Shown here: in pieces, positions 1-7,392 of the stretch | Position numbering within the stretch: position 1 is the first letter of the stretch | Layout of the letters: every line of letters starts with the position of its first letter | Source: Candidatus Thermoplasmatota archaeon | GTDB lineage: Archaea > Thermoplasmatota > SW-10-69-26 > JACQPN01 > JAJPHT01 | Assembly (NCBI GenBank): GCA_035540375.1 | Contig: DATLGO010000031.1 | Coordinates: 20,505-84,504, forward strand | Reading direction: 5' to 3' | DNA: 64,000 bases | The notes under the pieces: generated by a model | What the model saw: only the letters and a program-made list of their open reading frames with translations | Database searches by the model: none | What the model was told of the DNA's origin: nothing | Position numbers and translations under genes: made by a program

Positions 1-609
1 GAACACCTCGTGCTGGATCGCGTCCGTGACCTCGAACGAGCGGGCCATCGAGTGGCCGCCGTCCATGATGACCTCGGGCTCGACGATGGGGACGATGCCG
101 GCTTCCTGGGAGAGGGCCGCGTAGCGGGCGAGCGCGTGCGCGTTCGCCTCGAGGCCGTAGCGCGTCGGGTATCCGTCGCCGATGTTGATGACCGCGCGCC
201 ACTTCGCGAAGCGCGCGCCGAGCGTGTGGTACTCCTTGAGGCGCTCGCGGAGGCCGTCGAGGCCCTCCGTGACCTCCTCCTCGGGCGCGCCCGCGAGGGG
301 CTTCGAGCCCTTGTCCACCTTGATGCCGGGGACGATGCCCTTGCGGGCGAGGAACTGGGGGACGGGGACGCCGCCCGCGATCTTCTGGCGGAGCGTCTCG
401 TCGTAGAGGATGACGCCGCTCACGTTCTTCTCCGCGCCGTCCGCGGTGAAGAGGAGCTCGCGGTACGCTCGGCGGTTCTCCTCGACGTTCTCCACGCCGA
501 TCTTCTCGAACCGCTTGCCGATGGTGCCGGTGCTCTCGTCGGCCGCGAGGATGCCCTTGCCGGGCGCGACGAGCTTCTCGGCGATCTCTTCGAGAGCCTT
601 GACGTCCAT
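1..609 (-). CDS. Class I fructose-bisphosphate aldolase, N-terminal 203 residues (cut by window edge)
   Basis: Cytoplasmic enzyme interconverting fructose-1,6-bisphosphate with DHAP and glyceraldehyde-3-phosphate in glycolysis/gluconeogenesis. The frame is open to the window edge. It starts MDVKALEEIAEKL, then shows GKGILAADES (residues 18-26, Asp24), GIKVDKG (Lys97) and AKWRAV (Lys136). These line up with Asp33, Lys107 and Lys146 of the classical eukaryotic-type class I enzyme with an offset of 9-10. The Schiff-base lysine (Lys229 in rabbit) lies beyond the window. Archaea normally use the unrelated DhnA-type aldolase or the bifunctional FBP aldolase/phosphatase, so this family is unusual here. 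An AT-rich CTATCTA (minus strand) lies about 36 nt before the ATG and could be the TATA box. It is divergent from the next gene. Confidence 0.9.
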   Translation of the reverse strand, partial: MDVKALEEIAEKLVAPGKGILAADESTGTIGKRFEKIGVENVEENRRAYRELLFTADGAEKNVSGVILYDETLRQKIAGGVPVPQFLARKGIVPGIKVDKGSKPLAGAPEEEVTEGLDGLRERLKEYHTLGARFAKWRAVINIGDGYPTRYGLEANAHALARYAALSQEAGIVPIVEPEVIMDGGHSMARSFEVTDAIQHEVF

Positions 610-699
610 ATCGATCCCGGCTCTCGAAACATGACCCTGTAGATAGGGGTTTCCGCTCGCGGGCGGCGGGCTCAAGAGGCGGAGCGGACATCCGGCCAC

Positions 700-1221
700 G
701 TGCGCGGCGCGCGTTGGACCGGCGCGGGGATCGCCCTCGCGGGGCTCGGATCGGCGGTCTCGGGGATGATCGGAACCACGAGCGACACCGTGCGCGCCGC
801 GAGCCTCGCGGTCGCGATCGGCCTCGTGGTCGCGGGCGGCGCCTTCGCGGCCTCGCCCGACCGTCGCGGCGCGAACCTCCTTCTCGGCGGCCTCGGCTTC
901 GCGGCGGCGGCGGGTCTCGGCCTCATGATCGCGGACCCCGCCTCGCCGGGCCGCGGCCTCTTCGTCGCGGGCGCCGGCCTCGTCGCGGCCGCGATCGCCG
1001 TCGCCTTCGGCGAGAACAAGGTCCCCTCCGTCCTCTTCCTCCGCACGGGCTTCGCGCTCGCCGCCGTCTCGTTCGTCGTCCGCGCCGTCGCGCCCGGCGA
1101 CTTCGGCCCCGGCGACGGGCTCGCCGTCGCGGGCTTCGCCCTTGCGGCCCTCGCCATAGGCGACGCCGCGGGCGCCTTCGCGCGCGACGCCCGCGACGCA
1201 GGCGCGCCCGAACCCCGCTGA
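700..1221 (+). CDS. Multi-pass membrane protein of unknown function
   Basis: A 173-residue protein, starting at GTG, made almost entirely of hydrophobic Ala/Gly/Leu/Val segments. About five or six transmembrane helices are visible: roughly residues 8-25, 30-50, 60-78, 85-105, 112-130 and 138-155. They are joined by short Arg/Asp-containing loops, and the tail is charged and cytoplasm-like (DARDAGAPEPR). No conserved motif is recognised. It is divergent from the aldolase and ends about 57 nt before the acyl-CoA dehydrogenase, which has its own promoter-like box, so the two are probably not one transcript. The long arginine-rich frames over the same DNA are high-GC shadows; the hydrophobic pattern makes this frame the real one. 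Confidence 0.6.
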   Translation: MRGARWTGAGIALAGLGSAVSGMIGTTSDTVRAASLAVAIGLVVAGGAFAASPDRRGANLLLGGLGFAAAAGLGLMIADPASPGRGLFVAGAGLVAAAIAVAFGENKVPSVLFLRTGFALAAVSFVVRAVAPGDFGPGDGLAVAGFALAALAIGDAAGAFARDARDAGAPEPR

Positions 1222-1239
1222 ATCGCGCGCGCCGATGGG

Positions 1240-1246
1240 TTTTATG
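1240..1246 (+). promoter_or_regulatory. TATA-like box of acyl-CoA dehydrogenase 1
   Basis: GGTTTTATGGG is an AT-rich island in very GC-rich DNA, about 38 nt before the ATG. The same GGTTTATGG motif with the same spacing (37 nt) precedes the 3-hydroxyacyl-CoA dehydrogenase at 7393. This would give a short leader of about 10 nt. Confidence 0.5.
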
Positions 1247-1278
1247 GGAAAAGGGCGTACCGGGATCCGAGGGTCCCG

Positions 1279-2433
1279 ATGGACTTCAGCCTGAGCGAGG
1301 AGCAGAAGGCGCTGCGGAAGATGGCGCGGGAATTCGCCGAGAAGGAGTTCCCCAAGTACGCGAAGGACTGCGACCTGAACGAGAAGTTCCCGCATGAGCT
1401 CCACCGCAAGGTCGCCCAGCAGGGCCTCATCGGGATGCAGATCCCGCAGGCCTACGGCGGCGCCGGCCTCGGGATGGTCGAGAGCGCGATCGTGATGGAG
1501 GAGTTCGCGCGCATCGACGGCGGCCTCGGCGTCGGCGTCTGGAGCGCGGACTTCGGGAGCGAAGCCGTCGTGCGCCTCGGGACCGAGGAGCAGAAGAAGC
1601 GCTGGCTCGCGCCCGTCTGCTCGGGCGAGGAGATCATGGGCGCCGCGATCAGCGAGGCGGGCGCGGGAAGCGACGTCGCGGGCGCCACGTGTGAGGCCAA
1701 GCTCGCGGGCGACCACTACGTCGTGAACGGCGCGAAGATGTGGATCACGAACGGCACCGTCGGCCGGTACTTCGTGACGCTTGTTGCGACGGACCCCGCG
1801 AACCCGAAGCGCCACGAGCGCTTCAGCCTCCTCATGATCGACGCCCAGAGCGAGGGCTTCAAGGCGAACAAGATCCACGGCAAGCTCGGCGTGCGCGCAA
1901 GCGACACCGCGGAGCTGCAGCTCGACCACGTGAAGGTCCCGAAGGAGAACCTCCTCGGCGAGGCGGGCAAGGGCTTCTACTACGTGATGGAGTTCTTCAA
2001 CAACACGCGCATCGGCGTCGCCGCGCAGGCCGTGGGCATCGCGCAGGGCGCGCTCGAACAGGCCACGCAGTACGCGATGGACCGCCAGGCGTTCGGTCAG
2101 CCCATCGCGAGCTTCCAGATGATCCAGCAGAAGCTCGCCGAGATGGCAACGCGCGTGGAGGCGAGCCGCCAGCTCACGTACAAGGCCGCGTGGCTCAACG
2201 ACCAGGGCAAGCCCAACCCGAGCGCGAGCAGCATGGCGAAGTGGTTCGCGGGCGAGACCGCCGTCCACTGCGCGAACGAAGCCGTGCAGATTCTCGGCGG
2301 CATGGGCTACGTAAACGAGATGCCCGCCGAGCGCTTCTACCGCGACGCGAAGATCTGCGAGATCTACGAAGGCACGAAGGAAGTGCACAAGCTCATCATC
2401 GCGCGGAGCCTGCTCGGAAGGATCAAGGGATAA
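1279..2433 (+). CDS. Acyl-CoA dehydrogenase (copy 1)
   Basis: FAD-dependent first step of fatty-acid beta-oxidation: acyl-CoA to trans-2-enoyl-CoA, electrons passing to ETF. At 384 residues it has the normal family length. Visible motifs are the first family signature (AAISEAGAGSDVAG, near residue 122), the FAD/acyl-binding segment MWITNG, the second signature (QILGGMGYVNEMP, near residue 339) and the catalytic base Glu364 in IYEGT, the position used by short/medium-chain enzymes. It is a close paralogue of the enzyme starting at 3672, with the same length and nearly identical C-terminal third. The chain-length range cannot be read from sequence. A long inverted repeat follows the stop codon within about 8 nt. 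Confidence 0.96.
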   Translation: MDFSLSEEQKALRKMAREFAEKEFPKYAKDCDLNEKFPHELHRKVAQQGLIGMQIPQAYGGAGLGMVESAIVMEEFARIDGGLGVGVWSADFGSEAVVRLGTEEQKKRWLAPVCSGEEIMGAAISEAGAGSDVAGATCEAKLAGDHYVVNGAKMWITNGTVGRYFVTLVATDPANPKRHERFSLLMIDAQSEGFKANKIHGKLGVRASDTAELQLDHVKVPKENLLGEAGKGFYYVMEFFNNTRIGVAAQAVGIAQGALEQATQYAMDRQAFGQPIASFQMIQQKLAEMATRVEASRQLTYKAAWLNDQGKPNPSASSMAKWFAGETAVHCANEAVQILGGMGYVNEMPAERFYRDAKICEIYEGTKEVHKLIIARSLLGRIKG

Positions 2434-2440
2434 AGGAAAC

Positions 2441-2497
2441 AGGTCACGTGGACTGTCACCTGCTTCCGCGCCGCGCAAGCACGTGACAGTCCACCGG
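2441..2497 (+). repeat. 3'-end inverted repeat element, copy 1
   Basis: Begins 7 nt after the acyl-CoA dehydrogenase stop. The left arm GTGGACTGTCACCTGCTTC (2448-2466) pairs with the right arm at 2475-2494, with two mismatches and a GC-rich loop. An extra CACGTG precedes the left arm. The same element in the same orientation follows the stop codons of the genes ending at 4826 and 59502. It could be a transcription terminator, an mRNA-stabilising hairpin, a protein-binding site or a miniature mobile repeat. A weak T run (GGGTTTTGG) lies just downstream. Confidence 0.8.
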
Positions 2498-2538
2498 CAC
2501 CGGGTTTTGGTGTGACGTCCGGAGGGCGAGCGGCCCCC

Positions 2539-3054
2539 TCACGTCCTCAAATTCACCGCGAGCGCCATGAGCGCGACGACCGAGATCGTGATCGCGAAGT
2601 TCACGAGCCCGAGCCGCGCGACGCGCTTCGCGAGCGCGGGGACCTCCGGCGGCGGAGGCGCGCCCGGGGTCGCCGCCTTGCCGAGCGCGATGAGGCGGAA
2701 GCCCATCGGGCGAATGGCGAAGACCGCGATCGCGAGGGCCGCGAGCATCGCGACGAGGCTCACTGCGAGGACCGCGCCGTAGAGCGTGCTCGTGACGACG
2801 GGTACGACGCCGTCGAAGCCCACGATGAGGCCGAGGAGCCACGCCCCGCTCAGGATGGCGGTCGCCGACGCGGCCGCGAGGTAGTTCGAAACGCGGGGGA
2901 AGAGCGCGGCCACCATGGCGCCGCGCACGGGCGGCGGCAGGAGCTTCGCGGAGGTGGGCATGATCACGGTCGTCCAGAGGAAGGCGCCGCCCGCGAGCGT
3001 GACGCCCGCGACGATGTGCAGGATGCGGACCGCGCCGGTGATGTCGTCGGCCAT
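2539..3054 (-). CDS. Four-helix integral membrane protein (CopD-like architecture, function unknown)
   Basis: A 171-residue protein with four clear hydrophobic segments: about residues 11-31 (LHIVAGVTLAGGAFLWTTVI), 60-80, 92-118 and 150-169. A Pro/Ala-rich cytoplasmic loop (residues 126-140) joins the last two. The opening with a His early in helix 1 and repeated Gly resembles CopD/DUF4149-type copper or quinone-associated membrane proteins, but no ligand set is complete enough to claim this. It lies 64 nt downstream of the FKBP isomerase on the same strand and may be co-transcribed. It converges on acyl-CoA dehydrogenase copy 1. Confidence 0.65.
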   Translation of the reverse strand: MADDITGAVRILHIVAGVTLAGGAFLWTTVIMPTSAKLLPPPVRGAMVAALFPRVSNYLAAASATAILSGAWLLGLIVGFDGVVPVVTSTLYGAVLAVSLVAMLAALAIAVFAIRPMGFRLIALGKAATPGAPPPPEVPALAKRVARLGLVNFAITISVVALMALAVNLRT

Positions 3055-3118
3055 GGTCCGGGCGAGGGCGGCGGCGGGGCATGGGCTTGCCGCGCGCGCC
3101 GCGCTCGAAAGCGGAGCG

Positions 3119-3547
3119 TCAGGCGGGCTGGATGCTCACGACGGTGATCGTGAACGTCAGGGCCTCGCCCGCGAGGTGGGGGTTCGTGTCGAGCGTCACG
3201 AAGTCCTCCGCGACCTCCTTCACGTCCGCGTGGACGTGCCGGCCCTGCTCGTCGACCAGGTTCAGGTGCTGGCCGACCTCGACCTCGTGGTCGCCGAACA
3301 TCGCGCGCTCGACCTTGAACACCTTGCGCGGGTCGTGCGTGCCGTACGCCTCCTCGGCCGGGATGCGGACGGTTTTCGAGGCGCCCACTTCGAGACCCAC
3401 GACGGCGGCCTCGAAGCCGGGGATGAGCTGGCCTTCGCCGAGCGTGAACTCGAGGGGCTCGCGACCTTCGCTCGTGTCGAAGACGACGCCGCTGTCGAGC
3501 TTGCCGGTGTAGTGGACGGCGACGGTGTCGCCCTTCGATGCGCCCAT
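3119..3547 (-). CDS. FKBP-type peptidyl-prolyl cis-trans isomerase (SlyD-like)
   Basis: Cytoplasmic folding helper that isomerises X-Pro bonds. The 142-residue protein opens MGASKGDTVAVHYTGKL, then FDTSEGREPLEF and LIPGFEAAVVGL, the FKBP core. The insert-in-flap chaperone domain (about residues 70-120, with VGQHLNLVDEQGRHVHADV) gives the two-domain archaeal/SlyD layout. It ends with the conserved NPHLAGEALTF strand. I chose the internal ATG because a TTTAAT box sits about 29 nt upstream, which fits a nearly leaderless transcript. The longer frame to 3613 would run through that box. No metal-binding His-rich tail is present. Confidence 0.93.
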   Translation of the reverse strand: MGASKGDTVAVHYTGKLDSGVVFDTSEGREPLEFTLGEGQLIPGFEAAVVGLEVGASKTVRIPAEEAYGTHDPRKVFKVERAMFGDHEVEVGQHLNLVDEQGRHVHADVKEVAEDFVTLDTNPHLAGEALTFTITVVSIQPA

Positions 3548-3572
3548 GGCCCCCGCGACGCCGCGCTTTTCG

Positions 3573-3579
3573 TTTAATC
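3573..3579 (-). promoter_or_regulatory. TATA-like box of the FKBP gene
   Basis: GGATTAAACG on the minus strand, about 29 nt before the chosen ATG. This is the only AT-rich stretch near the gene and decides the start codon. Confidence 0.5.
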
Positions 3580-3671
3580 CTTTTCCGCGCGACCCGGGAG
3601 ACCTCCATTTCACCCGCTTTCACGTCCGCCAGAGGGAGAAGGTCATCCCCCGATCCCGACCATGACGCCCC

Positions 3672-4826
3672 ATGGACTTCACCTTCACCGACGAACAGAA
3701 GGCCCTCCGCCAGATGGCCCGCCAGTTCGCGGAAGCCGAGTTCCCGAAGTACTCGAAGACCTGCGACCGGAACGAGCAGTACCCGAAGGAACTCATGCAG
3801 AAGGCCGCGAAGCAGGGCCTCCTCGGCATCATGATCCCCGCCGAATACGGCGGCGCGGGCGTCGGCATGATGGAGAGCGTCATCGCCGCCGAGGAGCTGA
3901 ACGCCGTCGACCCCGGCCTCGCGCTCTGCCTCGCCGCGGCCGACTTCGGCACCGAGGCCATCATCCGCCTCGGCACCGACGCGCAGAAGACGCGCTGGCT
4001 CGCCCCCATCCCCAAGGGCGAGATGGTGAGCGGCGCCGCCATCAGCGAAGCGGGCGCGGGAAGCGACGTCGCGGGCGCCACCTGCACCGCCATCAAGGAC
4101 GGCAACGACTACGTCCTGAACGGCGCGAAGATGTGGATCACGAACGGCACCGTCGCCGACTACTTCATCACGCTCGTCGCGACGGACCCCACCAACAAGG
4201 ACCGCCACAAGCGCTTCAGCCTCGTCATCGTGCCCGCCGGCGTCCCGGGCTTCAAGGCCAACAAGATCCACGGCAAGCTCGGCATCCGCGCAAGCGACAC
4301 CGCCGAGCTGCAGTTCGAGAATCTCCGCGTTTCGCGGGAGAACCTGCTCGGCGAGGAAGGGAAGGGCTTCTACTACGTGATGGAGTTCTTCAACAACACC
4401 AGGATCGGCGTCGCCGCTCAAGGCGTCGGCATCGCCCAGGGGGCCACCGCCATCGCGACGAAGTACGCCACCGAGAGGGAAGCCTTCGGCCAGCCCATCG
4501 CCGGCTTCCAGATGATCCAGCAGAAGCTCGCCGAGATGGCGACCCGGACCGAAGCCGCCCGGCAGCTCACGTACAAGGCCGCGTGGCTCAACGACCAGGG
4601 CAAGCCCAACCCGAGCGCAAGCAGCATGGCCAAGTGGTTCGCGGGCGAAACCGCCGTCCACTGCGCGAACGAGGCCGTGCAGATCCTCGGCGGCATGGGG
4701 TACGTCGACGAGATGCCGGCCGAGAAGCTGTACCGCGACGCGAAGATCTGCGAGATCTACGAAGGCACGAAGGAAGTGCACAAGCTCATCATCGCGCGGA
4801 GCCTGCTCGGGAGGATCAAGGGATAA
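3672..4826 (+). CDS. Acyl-CoA dehydrogenase (copy 2)
   Basis: Paralogue of the enzyme at 1279, also 384 residues, with the same catalytic Glu364 (IYEGT) and both family signatures. From about residue 240 to the end the two proteins are almost identical, and long runs of DNA are identical through the stop codon into the inverted repeat. This indicates a recent duplication or ongoing gene conversion of the 3' half. The N-terminal parts differ more (for example LAAADFGTEAII against GVWSADFGSEAVV), so chain-length preference may differ. The two copies flank the convergent FKBP and membrane-protein genes. Confidence 0.96.
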   Translation: MDFTFTDEQKALRQMARQFAEAEFPKYSKTCDRNEQYPKELMQKAAKQGLLGIMIPAEYGGAGVGMMESVIAAEELNAVDPGLALCLAAADFGTEAIIRLGTDAQKTRWLAPIPKGEMVSGAAISEAGAGSDVAGATCTAIKDGNDYVLNGAKMWITNGTVADYFITLVATDPTNKDRHKRFSLVIVPAGVPGFKANKIHGKLGIRASDTAELQFENLRVSRENLLGEEGKGFYYVMEFFNNTRIGVAAQGVGIAQGATAIATKYATEREAFGQPIAGFQMIQQKLAEMATRTEAARQLTYKAAWLNDQGKPNPSASSMAKWFAGETAVHCANEAVQILGGMGYVDEMPAEKLYRDAKICEIYEGTKEVHKLIIARSLLGRIKG

Positions 4827-4830
4827 AGGT

Positions 4831-4890
4831 AGCAGGCCACGTGGACTGTCACGTGCTTCGGCGCCGCCGAAGCACGTGACAGTCCACCTG
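4831..4890 (+). repeat. 3'-end inverted repeat element, copy 2 (perfect arms)
   Basis: The best copy of the family: 23-nt perfectly complementary arms (4841-4863 and 4865-4887). The outer part begins GTGGACTGTCACGTGCTTC and the centre is GGCGCCGCC. It starts 4 nt after the stop codon. An extra CCAC on the 5' side breaks the symmetry, and this asymmetry is kept in all three copies, so they share one orientation relative to the upstream gene. Confidence 0.85.
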
Positions 4891-4951
4891 CGCCGTCCTT
4901 TCCGGCGATCTCCGGACAAGCGCCAAACCCCCCGCCCGCCCTCGCGGCCGC

Positions 4952-5251
4952 ATGGAGCCGATTGCCTCCGAATTCGAGCGTTCCCTTCGCCGCAGCCGTG
5001 TCCGAACGCGTCTCCTCCTTTCCCTGTCATCGCTCGGGGAGGCCTACGTCGGCCAGCTCGCGCGGCATGCGGGCACGACGTGGCCGCGGGCGCGGGCGGC
5101 CCTTTTCGGCGGTCCGGGGTATCGCCCCGCCCTCTCCCTCGTGGGCCTCGGACTCGCAAGCGTGGAGCCGTCGGCTTTCGGCCGTCGCATCCGCATCACG
5201 CCGCGAGGGCGCCGGAAGGCGCGATCGGTCGCGTCGTCGCGGCGCTTCTGA
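4952..5251 (+). CDS. Small putative winged-helix DNA-binding protein
   Basis: A 99-residue basic protein. Residues about 18-75 look like a winged helix: a first helix (RTRLLLSLSSL), GEAYVGQLARHAGTTWPRARAAL as the helix-turn-helix, then GLASVEPSAFGRRIRITPRGRR as the wing and basic tail. No sensor domain is attached. It lies about 60 nt after the inverted repeat and 175 nt before the Nudix gene. Assignment rests on fold-like pattern only, and the start codon is the first ATG in frame. It could equally be an uncharacterised small nucleic-acid-binding protein. Confidence 0.5.
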   Translation: MEPIASEFERSLRRSRVRTRLLLSLSSLGEAYVGQLARHAGTTWPRARAALFGGPGYRPALSLVGLGLASVEPSAFGRRIRITPRGRRKARSVASSRRF

Positions 5252-5426
5252 TGCCCCGCGGCGCGTGGCCGCAAGCGGACTCGGCCGCGCGAGGGACCTA
5301 ACCTCCGCCGGGCGCCGCGCGCAAGCGGCGCGGCAGGCCGCACGAGGGCCGGTTCCGCGCGCGGACCCGCATGGGCGGCGTTCCCCAAAGGAAGCCCTGA
5401 AATGGGCGCTCGCCGTATACGCGCGC

Positions 5427-6011
5427 ATGTCACCGGGTCGTCGGGGCGGTCGCCGTCAGGCGGATTCGCCCTACATCACGGCCGTGGAAGTGTTCCTCTT
5501 CCGCGAGCTCGAGGTGGGCGTGGAGTGGTTGCTGCTCCGCCTGCCGTCCGGCGTCTGGCAGCCCGTCGCGGGCAAGATCGGCCCGCGCGAGGATCCGATC
5601 CAGGCGGCCGCGCGCGAAGCCCTCGAAGAAACCGGCATCGCGGACGTCGCTCCGCGCCCGGCGCACTACATCGACGCGTTCATCGATCCCGATCGCGGAC
5701 GCTCGTTCATGCTTCCCGTGTTCTACGCCCGGGTCGATCCGGAGGCCGCGGTGCAGATCTCCGAGGAGCACACGGAATTCGCTTGGCTTCCGTTCGAGAA
5801 GGCGCTCGAACGACTGCCGTACCACGGCTATCGCGAGGCGCTCAAGGCGTCGGATGCGGCGCGCCTCGCGGAGGCCGTCACCGGAATCCCCCCGGGCGTG
5901 CGCCGCGCGCCCGAGGTCGCGGACCGACCGCCCCCCGCGTCGGGCCGGCGGCGTCGCCGTCGACGCCGCGGCCGCCGCCGCGGTCACGGCGGCGAGCCGC
6001 CACCGGGCTGA
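5427..6011 (+). CDS. Nudix hydrolase with an Arg/Gly-rich C-terminal tail
   Basis: Hydrolyses nucleoside diphosphates linked to another moiety; the substrate cannot be deduced. The 194-residue protein carries a full Nudix box GX5EX7REXXEEXG (about residues 52-73, GKIGPRE...REALEETGI) that binds the catalytic divalent metal. It shows the family's usual beta strands before and after the box (WLLLRLPSGVWQPV; FAWLPFEKAL). Beyond about residue 160 it has a Pro-rich linker and then a run of Arg broken by Gly and His, a likely RNA- or membrane-binding tail not usual in the family. Its 3' end overlaps the convergent SRPBCC gene by 28 bp. Confidence 0.88.
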   Translation: MSPGRRGGRRQADSPYITAVEVFLFRELEVGVEWLLLRLPSGVWQPVAGKIGPREDPIQAAAREALEETGIADVAPRPAHYIDAFIDPDRGRSFMLPVFYARVDPEAAVQISEEHTEFAWLPFEKALERLPYHGYREALKASDAARLAEAVTGIPPGVRRAPEVADRPPPASGRRRRRRRRGRRRGHGGEPPPG

Positions 6012-6445
6012 AGGTCGCGACGCGCGTCCGCGAGGTGGCCTTCGAGGTCGCGCGTCAGGAATCGTCTCACGAAGGGGCGTCCGAGCGGGTCGAGGAGGGC
6101 GAGGAGTCCGATCGGCGCGAGGGTCGCTTCCAGCGTGACGCGCGTTCCGGCGGAGGTCGCCTCGAAATCGTAGGTGGCGCGAAAGATCGAGAAGTTGTTG
6201 GCGCCCTCGAGCACGACCCGGCCCGGCTCGCGTCGAACGTCGTACCGTTCGAGCAGGGGCATTCCGAAGAAGCGTCCCTCGTCCTCGACACGCACGACCG
6301 CGTCGTCGAGCCTCCGCAGACGGCGCCAGACGGGCGCGTCCGACCCGAGGAACGCGTGGTCCGCGGACCCTTCGCGCAGGTCGCTCCACCAGGCTTCGAG
6401 GGCCTCGGGGGGCACGTCCACGTCGCGCACGATGCGGAGACGCAT
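5984..6445 (-). CDS. SRPBCC (START-like) ligand-binding protein
   Basis: A 153-residue protein with the helix-grip layout of the SRPBCC/polyketide cyclase superfamily. It has an N-terminal strand (MRLRIVRDVDVPPEALEAWW), a central run of strands (YDVRREPGRVVLEGANNF, ATYDFEATSAGTRVTLEATL) and a long C-terminal helix starting PFVRRFLTRDLEGHLADARR. Such proteins bind lipids or other hydrophobic ligands. No catalytic residues are recognisable, so a ligand cannot be named. It converges with and slightly overlaps the Nudix gene. A second family member is at 42441. Confidence 0.7.
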   Translation of the reverse strand: MRLRIVRDVDVPPEALEAWWSDLREGSADHAFLGSDAPVWRRLRRLDDAVVRVEDEGRFFGMPLLERYDVRREPGRVVLEGANNFSIFRATYDFEATSAGTRVTLEATLAPIGLLALLDPLGRPFVRRFLTRDLEGHLADARRDLQPGGGSPP

Positions 6446-6475
6446 GGGCGGGGACGACCGCGGCGATGCTTGAGT

Positions 6476-7294
6476 CTACCTCGGCGCGAGATGGTAGCGG
6501 ACGAGCTCGAGACGCTCGCCCCCGTCGCCCTTCTGGACGAAGACGTCGTTCAAAACCTTCGGGCTGTACCACCGGTGGGTCACGGCGGGTTCCGCGCGCG
6601 ATCCCTCGACCGACGTGCGGGTCGTGAATTGCACGGTGTCGAACGTGCCCGCCTCGGTCTTGAGCTTGATCGGCCCGACGAGGCGGACGGTCGCGTTCTT
6701 CACGTACGTGGTCGTTCGCGACGGTTCGAATTCCGTCCGCGAATCGTCCGTGCGCGTGACGGTGAAGTTGTAGGTCCCGTTGCGGAGGAAGCGCGGGCCC
6801 GGATCGGGGGGAGAGTGCGTGAATCGCACCTTGTCCCCCGTGATGTTCGCGACCCCGTGCGTCGCGGCGTCGATGCCTGCGTAGGTGACGTAGGCCTGGG
6901 GCTGGTTGCGGAGCTTCAGCTCGGTCTTCTGGATGAACATCCCCGCGCTGCCGCGTTTCGCGTATCCGACGATGGAGACGGTGGTTTCGCTCCCGAGGAG
7001 AGGTCCGCTCACGGCGCGGTAGGTCCACGAGTCCCCCACGCGCCAGCTCGCCGTGACCACGAGGCCCGGATCGGGTTTCGCGGGCGCGCTCGGCTGCGCC
7101 GGCGGGGGTTGCGTCGGCGACGCGGGCGTCGGCGGGGGTTTCGACGGTTTCGAGAGGTCGACGTTCGGGTGGGGCGCCGCCGTCGGGTCGAAGCCGCGGT
7201 ACTCGGCCGCGGGAGACCCCAGGTTGATGCAGCCTGGAGTAAGGAGGGCGGCGGCGAGGACCGACGCCAGCAGGACGCGGCGCGCGGACGGCAA
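6476..7294 (-). CDS. Secreted lipoprotein with Pro-rich linker, function unknown
   Basis: The protein has a signal peptide ending in a lipobox (LLTPGC), so it is probably membrane-anchored outside the cell. A low-complexity Pro/Ala/Ser/Thr/Lys spacer follows (about residues 35-75), then a beta-rich domain of about 200 residues with VTASWRVGDSWTYRAV near its start. Several N-glycosylation sequons (NIT, NGT, NFT, NAT) agree with an extracytoplasmic place. I chose a TTG start just before the signal peptide. The upstream ATG at 7375 would add 27 residues and run into the promoter of the divergent dehydrogenase. No enzyme motif is visible. Confidence 0.7.
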   Translation of the reverse strand: MPSARRVLLASVLAAALLTPGCINLGSPAAEYRGFDPTAAPHPNVDLSKPSKPPPTPASPTQPPPAQPSAPAKPDPGLVVTASWRVGDSWTYRAVSGPLLGSETTVSIVGYAKRGSAGMFIQKTELKLRNQPQAYVTYAGIDAATHGVANITGDKVRFTHSPPDPGPRFLRNGTYNFTVTRTDDSRTEFEPSRTTTYVKNATVRLVGPIKLKTEAGTFDTVQFTTRTSVEGSRAEPAVTHRWYSPKVLNDVFVQKGDGGERLELVRYHLAPR

Positions 7295-7354
7295 CGTCGG
7301 TCCGTTCGGGAGACGGGTCTTGAAGCTTGTTGTGCAGGCCTGGCTGGAGATGGG

Positions 7355-7361
7355 GTTTATG
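7355..7361 (+). promoter_or_regulatory. TATA-like box of the 3-hydroxyacyl-CoA dehydrogenase
   Basis: GGTTTATGG, 37 nt before the ATG, matching in sequence and spacing the box upstream of acyl-CoA dehydrogenase copy 1. The shared motif may reflect common control of beta-oxidation genes or simply the core promoter of this genome. Confidence 0.45.
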
Positions 7362-7392
7362 GGGCGGAAGCCCATGGCGCGCCGGGATTCCG

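Noticed and set aside
2964..5159. 731-codon minus-strand frame over the FKBP and second acyl-CoA dehydrogenase
   Set aside because: It covers two genes with complete family motifs in other frames and itself has only Arg/Asp/Leu-rich composition.
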